Positions 37,068-45,874 of a stretch of 64,000 bases of DNA are shown in pieces. Position 1 is the first letter of the stretch, and every line of letters starts with the position of its first letter. The DNA lies in contig NZ_PPSL01000002.1 in the NCBI RefSeq assembly GCF_002954265.1, forward strand, positions 1,079,575-1,143,574, read 5' to 3'. A model generated the notes under the pieces. It saw nothing but the letters and a program-made list of their open reading frames with translations, was not told where the DNA came from and did not search any database. A program made the position numbers and the translations under genes. The DNA is from Flavipsychrobacter stenotrophus (GTDB lineage: Bacteria; Bacteroidota; Bacteroidia; Chitinophagales; Chitinophagaceae).

Positions 37068-37571
37068 TTAATATGTTACTACATTATACCTGTTACGCGA
37101 TGGCAATCTATACTTGTCTATCAGCGCATTCATACGATCAGTATCCCATACTACAGCTACAGGCACCTTTACAATAAAGTGGTAACCGCTATAGTTTACT
37201 TCCGTTCTGGTATACAACCAGGATGGGTTGGCATATGCAACAGTTACCGGCTCTCCGATTTTGCCTAAATAAAGCGGATGCAGCTCTGAAGGAAGGAATA
37301 CATACTGTGGGTCGAATATAACGTCATCTACCACCTGTATACCCCTGTTTACCGGGTCAAACACGTCGTTGAGCACCGCCTGTAAAAAGACTACCTGCCC
37401 ATTGTGCGTTAATGTGTAGATATTCGCATTGCGGTTTTGTGTGAATTTGTAATACAACTCACGCACCGGCGTTACCAGGCACCTGAGCCAATGCATCATT
37501 ATGGGCTTTCTCAACCGTACAGGCAACAATAGCCTGATCAGTTCCGGGAAGTCAACTTCAAAGTAGGACAT
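37068..37571 (-). CDS. Tail protein I-like baseplate protein
   Basis: A 167-residue protein between baseplate J and the fibre gene, the position of gpI in P2- and Mu-like tails. It begins FEVDFPELIRLLLPVRLRKPIMMHWLRCLV, a helical start typical of proteins that join the wedge to the fibre. Sequence similarity to gpI cannot be shown by eye; the call rests on order and length. Confidence 0.5.
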   Translation of the reverse strand: MSYFEVDFPELIRLLLPVRLRKPIMMHWLRCLVTPVRELYYKFTQNRNANIYTLTHNGQVVFLQAVLNDVFDPVNRGIQVVDDVIFDPQYVFLPSELHPLYLGKIGEPVTVAYANPSWLYTRTEVNYSGYHFIVKVPVAVVWDTDRMNALIDKYRLPSRNRYNVVTY

Positions 37572-37591
37572 AGTTATAGTGCTTAATATTA

Positions 37592-38419
37592 TCAGATAGG
37601 GCTGTGAGAAATATAGGTTGCATTGGCCAACAGATAAGATTCGTCAGCTACCATGTAGCCGGCATCAGGTGCATACTCCACGGTTACCGGTGTGTAGGGC
37701 AACGCGGCATAGGTAGCAGCTGCATATACTACAACACCTATCACCACTCCCTCAATTCCCTGCAATGCGGCAATAAGGTTATTTATAACAAACAATCCGT
37801 TAAATGGCAGTGCCTTAAGAAATTGCTTCACTGCATCTTTCACCGGATATGTGCTAGATCCATCTATGCGCGCTCCCGTAGCATCCAGCACAAGCGGATC
37901 ATAGTAAATGGTCAGCTGTAGCCTCAGCACATCCGGGTTACCACTGGTTATCTGCATACGCACTCCGGCATCTTTTATGAGTTGGATGTATGCTGTAAAA
38001 GCGGTTAGTTGAGTCACGCTCAAAGGTGCCAGCGACCCGCCACTAAGCGTAGCTACCTTTAGTCTCACCAGGCTGGGCAATTCAACCGCCGCAGCGTAGC
38101 TGATAATGGCAACAGTAGGGTCAATAGTTGGTGTTACATAACTATCGCTTTCATAAGGCAGCAATACACCGTATTGAAATTGTCTTGCTTTAGTTACATA
38201 CCATTGTAGTGTATGTGCGCGCTGGGTGGCAATGATCTGATCCACCTCGGCTTTGTGTGCATCAAAGTAGTTCTCCAGCACCCACTGACAAACAGCTACT
38301 ACATAGGTCCACAGTAGCCATATAGCAGTATTGCTTGTACTGGTCAGCCCACTTAGTGTTGGATCCATCAGCTTAGCGGTAATTATCGATTGTTGTATTT
38401 GCGCTATGGTGCGAGCCAT
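37592..38419 (-). CDS. Baseplate assembly protein J-like
   Basis: A 275-residue wedge protein of the gpJ/gp47 type. Supporting features are the middle part (VRLKVATLSGGSLAPLSVTQLTAFTAYIQLIKDAGVRMQITSGNPDVLRLQLTIYYDP), which resembles the carboxyl half of gpJ proteins where a beta strand pair leads into VKDAVKQFLKALPFNG, and its place between gp25-type and gpI-type genes. It would form the ring that triggers sheath contraction. Confidence 0.65.
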   Translation of the reverse strand: MARTIAQIQQSIITAKLMDPTLSGLTSTSNTAIWLLWTYVVAVCQWVLENYFDAHKAEVDQIIATQRAHTLQWYVTKARQFQYGVLLPYESDSYVTPTIDPTVAIISYAAAVELPSLVRLKVATLSGGSLAPLSVTQLTAFTAYIQLIKDAGVRMQITSGNPDVLRLQLTIYYDPLVLDATGARIDGSSTYPVKDAVKQFLKALPFNGLFVINNLIAALQGIEGVVIGVVVYAAATYAALPYTPVTVEYAPDAGYMVADESYLLANATYISHSPI

Positions 38420-38457
38420 AATTTAGAAATATTAAAGGTGAAATTCTGTCGGAACTG

Positions 38458-38682
38458 TTATCCTCTTGTACCGATCACTATCTTATTCTGTTGCAGATAA
38501 TTCAGTGTGACAGCGTCTGAAGTATTAGTGTCAGGTACCAGGTACTGAACGCCCGTAATCAACGGTGCAGTAATGCTTCTTTCGTTCGCTGCCATTACTT
38601 CCATTGCCGCTTCCATGGTTCCGGCATGCATCAATACCACATCCAGTGATGATTGATTGGGTTTTACAATTGCTGTCTGCAT
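38458..38682 (-). CDS. Tail protein X / LysM-like small baseplate protein
   Basis: From 38682 (MQTAIVKPNQSSLDVVLMHAGTMEAAM) 74 residues. The pattern of an IVKPNQSSLDVVLMHAG start and TAPLITGVQYLVP later matches the LysM-like fold of tail protein X. A longer start at 38715 would overlap the preceding gene by 17 bases, so I prefer the internal start, which leaves a 16-base gap. Confidence 0.55.
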   Translation of the reverse strand: MQTAIVKPNQSSLDVVLMHAGTMEAAMEVMAANERSITAPLITGVQYLVPDTNTSDAVTLNYLQQNKIVIGTRG

Positions 38683-38698
38683 AGATCTGTTGTTAGTA

Positions 38699-38998
38699 TT
38701 ATTTATAAAAGGCATTACTCTTCAGAACTCCATCTGCATCAAGCCTGATGCTTTGTACGTCCATACCATCACGAGAGAATTCAATACTCACTGCGCGTAT
38801 CAGATCACGCATGTGTTCATCGTCATAGTATTCGAAAACCCCTACACCAATAGTTGGGTTCTGTTTAAAGTCGCCTTTGTTATTGAGTATCAACTGGCGC
38901 TGATGTTGTGCGGTACTTTCATCAACCACAAAGTCGCCATGTTGTATTGTTACGTCTTCACTATCGTCAAGACATATGTCTATCATTTGCCTGGCCAT
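38699..38998 (-). CDS. gp25/gpW-type baseplate wedge protein
   Basis: A 99-residue protein of the T4 gp25-like lysozyme family, a core wedge component of all contractile tails. Features: DGDF-type strand (TIQHGDFVVDESTAQHQRQLILNNKGDFKQNPTIGVGV), with the conserved ILNNKGDFKQNPTIG turn. As usual for gp25 the lysozyme activity is probably not retained. Placed between the spike and LysM-like genes. Confidence 0.75.
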   Translation of the reverse strand: MARQMIDICLDDSEDVTIQHGDFVVDESTAQHQRQLILNNKGDFKQNPTIGVGVFEYYDDEHMRDLIRAVSIEFSRDGMDVQSIRLDADGVLKSNAFYK

Positions 38999-39032
38999 GC
39001 TGTAAAAAATTGACAGGGTTTATAGAATGTAA

Positions 39033-39581
39033 TTAGTGTGCAAGTAGATTACTTAACCTTGTGATCAATGCAGTGAAATCAGCAACGTTTGTAGGCACGC
39101 TGCTTGGACCTGAAGGGGTGGGCACGGTAAGTACACTAATGTGTGTAAGCAGGTCTTTCAATATGTCAAACAAACTCTCACTTGCGGTCTTCATTTTAAA
39201 TACCGTGTTAGTTACTTCCAGCGCCACATTGCTGTTTTGTATGGTCACCTTATCATCAGTCATTTCATAATTCACCGAGCCAATCTTTATCGACGCCTTA
39301 GTGATCTTACTCGCGCAGAGCAAAGCCCATTCACCTGGCCCATCTATGCTGCCAATAACAACATCGCTGTCGGTGTCGGGATAAACGATCAGGCCATCTG
39401 TACTACCGGATATATCAATCAGCCGCACGCCTTCTATGGGCTCTCCATCATCCGAGGGTCTTACAGTCATTGTGCCGGCCCCTGCATCCACACTCACAAC
39501 TTTACCACTAATGATCTCAAAAGGTTTGTGTGTCAGTGCCCTTATGCCTGCGTTTATCTTAGCTGTGTTTTTGTTCATCAT
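39033..39581 (-). CDS. Baseplate spike / gpV-like protein
   Basis: A 182-residue protein with an N-terminal OB-fold-like part (ISGKVVSVDAGAGTMTVRPSDDGEPIEGVRLIDI), in the pattern of gpV/gp5 spike proteins, then a beta-helix-like stretch (KASIKIGSVNYEMTDDKVTIQNSNVALEV). It would tip the tail tube and puncture the target envelope. Its start overlaps the stop of the hub gene by one base. Confidence 0.65.
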   Translation of the reverse strand: MMNKNTAKINAGIRALTHKPFEIISGKVVSVDAGAGTMTVRPSDDGEPIEGVRLIDISGSTDGLIVYPDTDSDVVIGSIDGPGEWALLCASKITKASIKIGSVNYEMTDDKVTIQNSNVALEVTNTVFKMKTASESLFDILKDLLTHISVLTVPTPSGPSSVPTNVADFTALITRLSNLLAH

Positions 39582-40612
39582 TATTTGTTTGCAAATCCTA
39601 CCAATACACCCAGTTCTACTTTTCGCCTTGCACCTGCAACACCAAAGTGTGTTTCCACACTCTCTACCAGGTATTGCCCATTTCTATCCGGCTGGGTGTT
39701 GTCTGTTAGCTCGGCTACAAATCCTGGCGAAACAAAAGGAACTAAAAATGTTTGTACAGCACCTTCATACCCGGCATAGTTCATGCTATATGCTTTTTCG
39801 TTCGCAAGTTCCTTCAGCGCAGGTGATTCTTTTATCTGGTTGAGTATTTTGCTATGACTCCGGGCAAACTTTTTAAAGACATCCGATGTCTGAGATTGTT
39901 GCGTTCCTGTGGCTGTCTTCTTGCTATACTTAACCTGAACCGGATCGTCTTCTGTCGTGCGCTTTTTCAGCGTGTTGTTTTTAAACACATTGTACCCAAG
40001 TCTGTACTGTACCTTCCCTCTTTTCAACTTATCAGTACCCTTAGAGTAAGGGGTCTTTACAAGTCCGCACCAAAGCACATCAGGCTCTATAAAGAAACAC
40101 GTAGCGGCACCATCAGTATATTCAATTATCTTATTGATCACATCAAGGCCGGTTCCATTCACTTGTACATTATTGAATTCGCAATCCAGTTCGCATTGTA
40201 TCGCTATCGGATATTTACTGTCTATACCTGCAATGGCAGCACTTAAAAGATCTTTAGCTGATACGGATGCTTTCGAGATGTTCACTTTGTTTCTCCTAAG
40301 CAACCAGCTGTATCCTTCGCAGGCTATCTCCAGCGGCATGTTCATATCCCTGCGCTTCACAAACCCCTTGAACTCAGTAGTCATTGTGCCGTTATAGCCA
40401 AGCTTTATTATTACAGCGTCTCCATCTTTAAATTGTTCCCCGGTTACAACAGACTCGGTATTGCGCTTATCATCTTTCGTGATCCTGGCCAGTGCCGGTA
40501 TCTTTATGGTCGCGGCGCCGGTAATGCTATGCATGCTGCTGCTGATAACAACCTCATTCACTCCTCTGAAGTGAAAACCATCAATAGTAATATCGCTATT
40601 CAGTACAAACAT
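39581..40612 (-). CDS. Baseplate hub protein (gpD/VgrG-core-like)
   Basis: A 343-residue protein in the position of gpD/gp27, the hub on which tube and spike meet. The N-terminus FVLNSDITIDGFHFRGVNEVVISSSM and the later KRGKVQYRLGYNVFKNNTLKKR are consistent with the hub tandem-barrel fold, but no catalytic site is expected. It is coupled to its neighbours: the native frame of the preceding gene would end in TGATG at its start, and its own stop overlaps the spike gene start. Confidence 0.6.
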   Translation of the reverse strand: MFVLNSDITIDGFHFRGVNEVVISSSMHSITGAATIKIPALARITKDDKRNTESVVTGEQFKDGDAVIIKLGYNGTMTTEFKGFVKRRDMNMPLEIACEGYSWLLRRNKVNISKASVSAKDLLSAAIAGIDSKYPIAIQCELDCEFNNVQVNGTGLDVINKIIEYTDGAATCFFIEPDVLWCGLVKTPYSKGTDKLKRGKVQYRLGYNVFKNNTLKKRTTEDDPVQVKYSKKTATGTQQSQTSDVFKKFARSHSKILNQIKESPALKELANEKAYSMNYAGYEGAVQTFLVPFVSPGFVAELTDNTQPDRNGQYLVESVETHFGVAGARRKVELGVLVGFANK

Positions 40613-41233
40613 CAGGTTATAAATATAAGGTTAAACGGTTCATCGCTGATCATGTGTAGTTCATATGGCCGCACATTCTTTACTCCCGTAACCGGAAGAA
40701 ATTTCAACTCTCTGATCTACCTGGTCACTACCCTTACGATCTGGTCTCAGCAAGAATATATCCGTCAAAGGGCATTTTATTGATAGTGCCGCATTTTGTT
40801 CATAGACCGTGCGCAGCATTGTCACTTCTTGTTCCGGGAACTCATTCTTGCTCCCAATAATGAACCCTTTAATGATGATTTCATAATCTTGAATATTGAT
40901 CAGCTCCTTTACGGTCCCGCGTCTTTCTGTAAGCGGCGTCTCTATTATAGTCTTCTTACTGGTAATGGAAATAACAGGGTGTGGTAATTGCCATTCATGC
41001 GCATCACCGTTTTCTGTGGCACTATCGCTAAAAGATATCTTTACCGGCAGATAGTATTCGTTTGCCATAAGATCATTAGCATAATAGTCAGAACCATGTG
41101 CACCATGCCGGGTTGTGCTTGGCAGTTTCTGGTTGTTCCCGCTAACCTCTCTAAACTGCGGCTCGAATGCCTGCGATCTGTAACCAAATGTCTGCTGAAA
41201 CAACAGAGACAGATCAAAAGATAATTCTGACAT
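40612..41233 (-). pseudogene. DUF6046-type phage protein, frameshifted near its C-terminus
   Basis: A phage structural protein of Bacteroidetes, probably of the tail tip or baseplate, after the tape measure. The frame from 41233 runs 190 residues and stops at 40661 with an odd tail (SSGYGSKECAAI). The alternative frame over the same bases reads FLPVTGVKNVRPYELHMISDEPFNLIFIT and ends in TGA at 40614-40612, overlapping the hub start (TGATG). This is the ending I expect for the family. The switch lies at 40699-40710, where the sequence GTTGAAATTT fits loss of one copy of a TTGAA repeat (5 bases). Most of the protein is unaffected, so partial function or a sequencing error remain possible. Confidence 0.65.
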
Positions 41234-41235
41234 AA

Positions 41236-42705
41236 TTAGTGTATTGTATTAACGCTGTGTAAAATTTCTATCAGCACCTCTTCCACCTTTCGCTTAAAGT
41301 CATTCATCCCTTCTTTGCTATCTTTTACATTGATAGTAAAGTGCACAATTAGGGCCTTATTGAAGTTGATGGTGTTGCCTGTATTGCCGCGTTGTTGATA
41401 GTTATTAGATGTCCCGCCCGGGGCCTGCTTCGATTCCTCGTTAATGATTTTTTTGGCGCGGTCAAATTGCTCAAGAACAGTTACTTTACTCTTTTGGTAA
41501 TAAGGATCTTTTCTGTGCTGTTTATCCATCATGGCTATTGCGTTGGTAACATAGGTATTGCCATATTGCTCATATCCTTGTATCAGGTCAGTCAGGTATT
41601 TATTCTGTATGTCATCAAGAGTAATATTGCCCATGGTCTTCCGTGGGGCGTATCGCTCCCTCATTTGCTTGCGGGATACGTACCGCTCTTTTTTAAAATT
41701 CGCGATACCATACGGATCTCTCCACTTATCTAGCACCAATGGAAGCGATTCTGTCCTGAACAAGCCCATGCTATCGAAATTCTTTTTAAAGGCTTTCTCT
41801 TCTCCTGGATCATCAAAAAGAACCTTATTTATCGCAGGCTTACTCATAGCATTGTTCCTATTGAGTGCCATTGCCAGGCCTATACTATAGGCAGGGTTGT
41901 TCGCAGCCATGTCGTCATTAAAGAGAATATCTCCTCCCTTAGCCAGCCATACATCTGCAAGTTTTATGGCTTCATTCTGTATTTGTTCTGGGCTTTTCTG
42001 CTTTGCTAATGAAGCGATATAGCTGGCATGGTCTCTTGTTGCGTGTACGGCGGCTAAACTATTATTACCGTATTTTAGACCCTTATCCACAAAGTTTGTC
42101 TGCGGCACATCATAAGGGTCTTTTATCTGGCGTCTTTGCCAGTCATATAAACCCACTGCCAGTGAAGTGCCTGTAGCAAAAACAGCTGCCGCGGGTCCCA
42201 TCACACTCGCATTTTCTCCCGCTGTGGCTGCGCTCCCTAATATCTCTATTATTGACTTTATCTTAGAGATATTATCCTTCGACGCATCGAGTTTTTCTAC
42301 TCCATCCAGCACACCTGCAATACTACCAATAGTTCCGGCAACGCCTTTTAACTTCGCCATATAGCCCGCCAATCCCTCTATCGAACTACCCGCTTCTGAA
42401 ATGGTCTTTACGCCTTCGCTGGCGGTTTTAATTACCTCTGTGTACTTCTTTATCCTTCCGGCTGTCTGCCCCGCGCTTTCATCTGCTTGTTGTATGCCAT
42501 TGTGAATAAAACTGCTGAAGTTGTCCTTATCTCGATTAAGCTCATTGTTACTTCTGCCTGCCAGCATATTTTGCAAAGCATTGGGTCTGTCTATATTGTT
42601 TGCCAACGTAACTATTGCGCTATTCAACCACAATATGTTCCCAACGGCAACTTCTATATTTTTGTTGTATGCGCTTAACAAGACTGAGGGGTGGGACTGC
42701 AACAA
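41236..42705 (-). CDS. Tail tape measure protein
   Basis: A 489-residue, mostly helical protein. The N-terminal half is Ala/Gly/Ile-rich with hydrophobic helices (YMAKLKGVAGTIGSIAGVLDG, ASVMGPAAAVFATGTSLAVGL), typical of tape measure proteins; the second half is charged. It sits after the tail assembly chaperone and before the baseplate genes, as in all tailed phages. At about 1.5 kb it predicts a short tail (roughly 70 nm by the usual 1.5 angstrom per residue rule). Confidence 0.7.
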   Translation of the reverse strand: MLQSHPSVLLSAYNKNIEVAVGNILWLNSAIVTLANNIDRPNALQNMLAGRSNNELNRDKDNFSSFIHNGIQQADESAGQTAGRIKKYTEVIKTASEGVKTISEAGSSIEGLAGYMAKLKGVAGTIGSIAGVLDGVEKLDASKDNISKIKSIIEILGSAATAGENASVMGPAAAVFATGTSLAVGLYDWQRRQIKDPYDVPQTNFVDKGLKYGNNSLAAVHATRDHASYIASLAKQKSPEQIQNEAIKLADVWLAKGGDILFNDDMAANNPAYSIGLAMALNRNNAMSKPAINKVLFDDPGEEKAFKKNFDSMGLFRTESLPLVLDKWRDPYGIANFKKERYVSRKQMRERYAPRKTMGNITLDDIQNKYLTDLIQGYEQYGNTYVTNAIAMMDKQHRKDPYYQKSKVTVLEQFDRAKKIINEESKQAPGGTSNNYQQRGNTGNTINFNKALIVHFTINVKDSKEGMNDFKRKVEEVLIEILHSVNTIH

Positions 42706-42765
42706 TATGTCGTTAAAAGAGACATAAGTGTAGATAGGATTTACAGGAGCTGAAATGTGTGCATT

Positions 42766-42939
42766 TTATGTCTGGCATGCGCTACGCAGATAATTCAGAT
42801 GTGCTATTTTTTGTGCAAATGCTTCATCGCTCAGAGAGCGGTGGTCCAGGCCCGGAAGATAATATTCAAGCATTGTTTCGAGGTAGCCAAAGGAATCGTG
42901 TGCCGGGCCGCCACGCGACTCCTCTATAAGTTTACCAGT
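42766..42939 (-). CDS. -1 frameshift extension of the tail assembly chaperone
   Basis: An open frame with no good start codon lies in the -1 frame relative to the chaperone gene and overlaps its last codons. Its product (EESRGGPAHDSFGYLETML to AHLNYLRSACQT) looks coding. In most tailed phages the gene before the tape measure makes a longer product by programmed frameshifting. The -1 frame has a TAG at 42940-42942, so slippage must fall in 42924-42939, where the zero frame reads GTA AAC TTA TAG; A AAC TTA is a candidate. The fused protein would continue VNLIEESRGG. Confidence 0.6.
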   Translation of the reverse strand, partial: TGKLIEESRGGPAHDSFGYLETMLEYYLPGLDHRSLSDEAFAQKIAHLNYLRSACQT

Positions 42940-43286
42940 CTAGCTTTTTTGCCTTCCAGTTTTACTTTAAGCTCCTGGCTTATGCCTATAAACATCTGGT
43001 CATCTTTTAATAGTTCTTCACTACCACCAATAAAGGTTAGCGTAGCCAGTTCTTCAAATACATCCAATGCCTTATCCCTATCTGCTTTACTCATGGCGCA
43101 GTTCAGCTCATTGCGACCCGGATTTTTGAAGTACCCAATGTGTCCATCTACCTCCAGTGCATAAATGCCATATTTATACTTGGCTTTCCATTCCGCTACT
43201 TGCTGTTCACTTACTTCACCGGTTAGCACTATGCTCGGCTTACCACCTGTTGATTCACCCTGCGGGGCGTAATATTTTTGTTGCAT
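42924..43286 (-). CDS. Tail assembly chaperone
   Basis: A 120-residue protein between tube and tape measure genes, the position of gpG/gpE-type chaperones that coat the tape measure before tube polymerisation. Charged and helical (WKAKYKYGIYALEVDGHIGYFKNPGRNELNCAMSKADRDKALDVFEEL). Lambda and P2 relatives make an extended form by frameshifting, and a matching -1 frame extension follows here. Confidence 0.65.
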   Translation of the reverse strand: MQQKYYAPQGESTGGKPSIVLTGEVSEQQVAEWKAKYKYGIYALEVDGHIGYFKNPGRNELNCAMSKADRDKALDVFEELATLTFIGGSEELLKDDQMFIGISQELKVKLEGKKARLVNL

Positions 43287-43369
43287 GATCTGTTAATTGA
43301 ATTGTCTTGTAAATCTTATTTGTAGATGCTATCAGGCAGACACTAAGCCCATAAAAATGATTGGCAGCG

Positions 43370-43756
43370 CTATGTCCATATTCTTGGCTCCCAGCCTTTC
43401 TCAAAGTCCTTTATTTGTACCCCCTTAAGGGTATCTGTCTGTAACGGCCTTCCTGTCTGAGGTTTGTAAGTGACTATGATATCGAACTGCATATCTAATA
43501 CGTCATTCCCACCAAAATCTACCGCTGCGGCATTCATGCTGTCTAATGCGCCCTTAAGCACTTTGATCTGCCCTTCATAGGTTCGATTGCCACTCTGTAT
43601 GCTTATAGGCTGATCACCGGCACCATGCAGCAGTTGCTTGTCTTTTACTGCCTTATACTTCAGCCCACGTATCTTCACCAGCGGCGCTCCTGCAAATAGC
43701 ACAGACATATCTGCCCATTCACATTCCTTGCTATCAAAAAAAGTTATACTTGCCAT
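43370..43756 (-). CDS. Tail tube protein
   Basis: A 128-residue protein in the size range and position (after sheath, before chaperone) of contractile tail tubes. Pattern fits the tube fold: ADMSVLFAGAPLVKIRGLKYKAVKDKQLLHGAGDQPISIQSGNRTYEGQI, a beta-barrel with the loop rich in GDQP, like other tail tube proteins (Mu gpM type). It would form the hexameric rings through which DNA passes. Confidence 0.75.
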   Translation of the reverse strand: MASITFFDSKECEWADMSVLFAGAPLVKIRGLKYKAVKDKQLLHGAGDQPISIQSGNRTYEGQIKVLKGALDSMNAAAVDFGGNDVLDMQFDIIVTYKPQTGRPLQTDTLKGVQIKDFEKGWEPRIWT

Positions 43757-43857
43757 AAAATTTTGTTGTTTAAAACCGATTAAATTGATTGTACTTGTGG
43801 CTCAACAATTGCACCCGGCTCCTCCGGCACTATCTTCTATCTACTAACCACTATTCA

Positions 43858-45042
43858 CTAAAGCGCAGGATTATCAAAGCCAAGGTTGATCTCTACGTTT
43901 GTAGCATACCCTACAGGTACTATGCGCAGTATCACGTTCAGCTGATTAGTACTCAGTATATTCTGCGCGGGGTCTATAAGGCACGATACGCTGCTTATCT
44001 CCCTGTTTACAGTCATGGTATTATTCACCTGATTCTCTATTTGCTGACTCAGCCATTTGCAAAATCCCGCATCAAGCGTACCATCAGCATTCACAGGCAC
44101 TTCATCATCTACCTCTTGCACAAATATGGAGTAGGCCAGTGTGTGTACCTTATCAATTACTCGGCCTCTGGCCAGGAAATGGTAATCATCAGTAAATGCA
44201 CTGCAGGTATCATCGCCCGAGAAAAAGTAACCGGACACATTTGGGTAGGTGATGAAAGTGATGTATCCCTTTCCTGCTATCTCGGGAATATCATTATGAA
44301 CACTTTCTAATGTTGCCGATCCAATATATGCGGCCCTGTTACTGAGCGCACCGGTTCTTACCCTGCTCACTTTTCGCATCACAGGTATTACCGAAAGTCT
44401 CCCAAGTAATAATCCTATACACGCACAGTCTCCCGATGTTGTATCCCCAACAAGAATGGCTGTTCTGTTGTTTGTTGTTTCACCTGTCAAGTTTACCAGA
44501 GTGGCGGCATGTCCGTTATATGATGTTCCGCCCAGTACTGCCCTGAAAGGCTGTTGGCCCTCAAAATATTCTCTTGCCAGTACATCCATTTTCTGGGCGG
44601 CAGCATATTCGTCGGCATTTATTGTGTTCGTTGTGTCTATCGTCAATGTTGTTGCAAGCGAATAGGCTGTGTCGTTGGTCATCACACCAAGCAGCTTTAT
44701 GCGTCCTCTCGCATAATCCAACAACTTTCTTACACCATCTGTGTTGTGGGGTTCCACAATGTCCACGCTCGACATTTCTGCTCTCGTCAACATAAGGTAA
44801 AGCGATGCACCGGCACCGGCTTCTGTATAAAAATCTGCTACTTGCCTGTATGCGAATGCATTATTGGCCATCGTGATCCCATACTCCGTCAGGTCTTCAA
44901 GACTCTTTATAAGTATTGGTGTTTCTATGCTATACGTACTGCCAACAGATGTTCCGGTTAAAACCATACCGGCTACACCGTCATCTGTTTGCAAGGTCGA
45001 TCCTAGCCGGCCATTGGCCAGGGTTAAATTTACTGTTCCCAT
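43858..45042 (-). CDS. Tail sheath protein (DUF2586-type)
   Basis: A 394-residue contractile sheath subunit. The N-terminal strand (VNLTLANGRLGSTLQTDDGVAGMVLTG) and the body with tail-sheath alpha/beta segments (LLDYARGRIKLLGVMTND... FRAVLGGTSYNGHAATLVNL) match the DUF2586 group of sheath-like proteins in Bacteroidetes phages. The C-terminal domain (RIVPVGYATNVEINLGFDNPAL) has the strand that in sheaths interlocks with neighbours. The presence of a sheath makes this a contractile (myovirus-type) tail. Confidence 0.75.
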   Translation of the reverse strand: MGTVNLTLANGRLGSTLQTDDGVAGMVLTGTSVGSTYSIETPILIKSLEDLTEYGITMANNAFAYRQVADFYTEAGAGASLYLMLTRAEMSSVDIVEPHNTDGVRKLLDYARGRIKLLGVMTNDTAYSLATTLTIDTTNTINADEYAAAQKMDVLAREYFEGQQPFRAVLGGTSYNGHAATLVNLTGETTNNRTAILVGDTTSGDCACIGLLLGRLSVIPVMRKVSRVRTGALSNRAAYIGSATLESVHNDIPEIAGKGYITFITYPNVSGYFFSGDDTCSAFTDDYHFLARGRVIDKVHTLAYSIFVQEVDDEVPVNADGTLDAGFCKWLSQQIENQVNNTMTVNREISSVSCLIDPAQNILSTNQLNVILRIVPVGYATNVEINLGFDNPAL

Positions 45043-45059
45043 TTCTATAGTTTTTATCG

Positions 45060-45284
45060 TTAGTATTGTTCTCCTTCGGCACTCATCGTTCGCCAGCCAT
45101 CAACCATCATATCTTTAATGGCAGCCATTGCTTCTTTCCTTGTTATAGGTATTACAAAGTCGTCATCAAGTTCCGATGCATGATCTGTTGCCGCGGTCAA
45201 TTCGGTAAATGCCAGGTCGTCTGCGGTAAAGTATAGCACCTCCACCCTGGGGTATTTTTTGAAGTAGTGTTTTGCATTTTTCAT
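45060..45284 (-). CDS. Small phage protein of unknown function
   Basis: A 74-residue acidic protein (TADDLAFTELTAATDHASELDDDFVIPITRKEAMAAIKDM). Not recognised. It lies between the endolysin and sheath genes, 17 bases before the sheath start, so it is part of the operon; a tail completion or connector role is possible. Confidence 0.55.
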   Translation of the reverse strand: MKNAKHYFKKYPRVEVLYFTADDLAFTELTAATDHASELDDDFVIPITRKEAMAAIKDMMVDGWRTMSAEGEQY

Positions 45285-45309
45285 AGCAATACGGTTTATT
45301 GTTGTTTGT

Positions 45310-45831
45310 TTAATTGTATTTAATGAATCCGCACAGCGCCTTGTCCGTTATCAGTCGCTTATGTCTCACTACCTCATAACCCTCTCGGCCGCCTGTATCA
45401 TTGCTATTCCCTTCAATGGTGTATATCACCTGTCCTTCCGCCTTTTCTACTATACCGGTGTGGCCCTTACCACCACCATACAATAAGATAAGTTGATGTC
45501 CGGGTAAGACTAATGAAGGATCTTTCAAAACTGCCGCTTTGGTTGTTTTCTGGCTGGTCGATGTCTTATTCCAGCAGTCAAGTACACCTGCGGTGCGTAT
45601 TACAGGACAGCGGTAATTTAGCCGCCCCGCGGCATTTGAAAAACACCAGTATACAAATGCCTGGCACCACGCATACCCCGGGTTCAACCCTACAGAAAGC
45701 AGGTACTTATCTACCATAGGTCCGCTGTTACTTCCCAATGGCAGCTCCCGCTGGCCTATTTGTTGCTGCGCCATCAATAGCGCAAGGGAGGAAAGCGTAG
45801 TTGTAGCAGGCCCGTTATTTTTATTATACAT
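45310..45831 (-). CDS. CHAP-domain endolysin
   Basis: A 173-residue cysteine peptidase/amidase that would cut peptidoglycan cross-bridges for lysis or during entry. CHAP motifs are complete: the nucleophile C56 in GYAWCQAFVYWCF, the histidine in GGGKGHTGIV and the Asn/Glu in IYTIEGNSND. No signal peptide is seen, so release needs a holin or delivery by the tail. Neighbours are two small proteins on the upstream side that may assist lysis. Confidence 0.85.
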   Translation of the reverse strand: MYNKNNGPATTTLSSLALLMAQQQIGQRELPLGSNSGPMVDKYLLSVGLNPGYAWCQAFVYWCFSNAAGRLNYRCPVIRTAGVLDCWNKTSTSQKTTKAAVLKDPSLVLPGHQLILLYGGGKGHTGIVEKAEGQVIYTIEGNSNDTGGREGYEVVRHKRLITDKALCGFIKYN

Positions 45832-45874
45832 AGTTGGGGAGTTGAAATAGTTATCTATTCCGGCAGGGCGCTCT

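Noticed and set aside
42945..42950. A6 run as the slippery site of the tail chaperone frameshift
   Set aside because: A -1 slip there meets TAG at 42940-42942 in the new frame at once.
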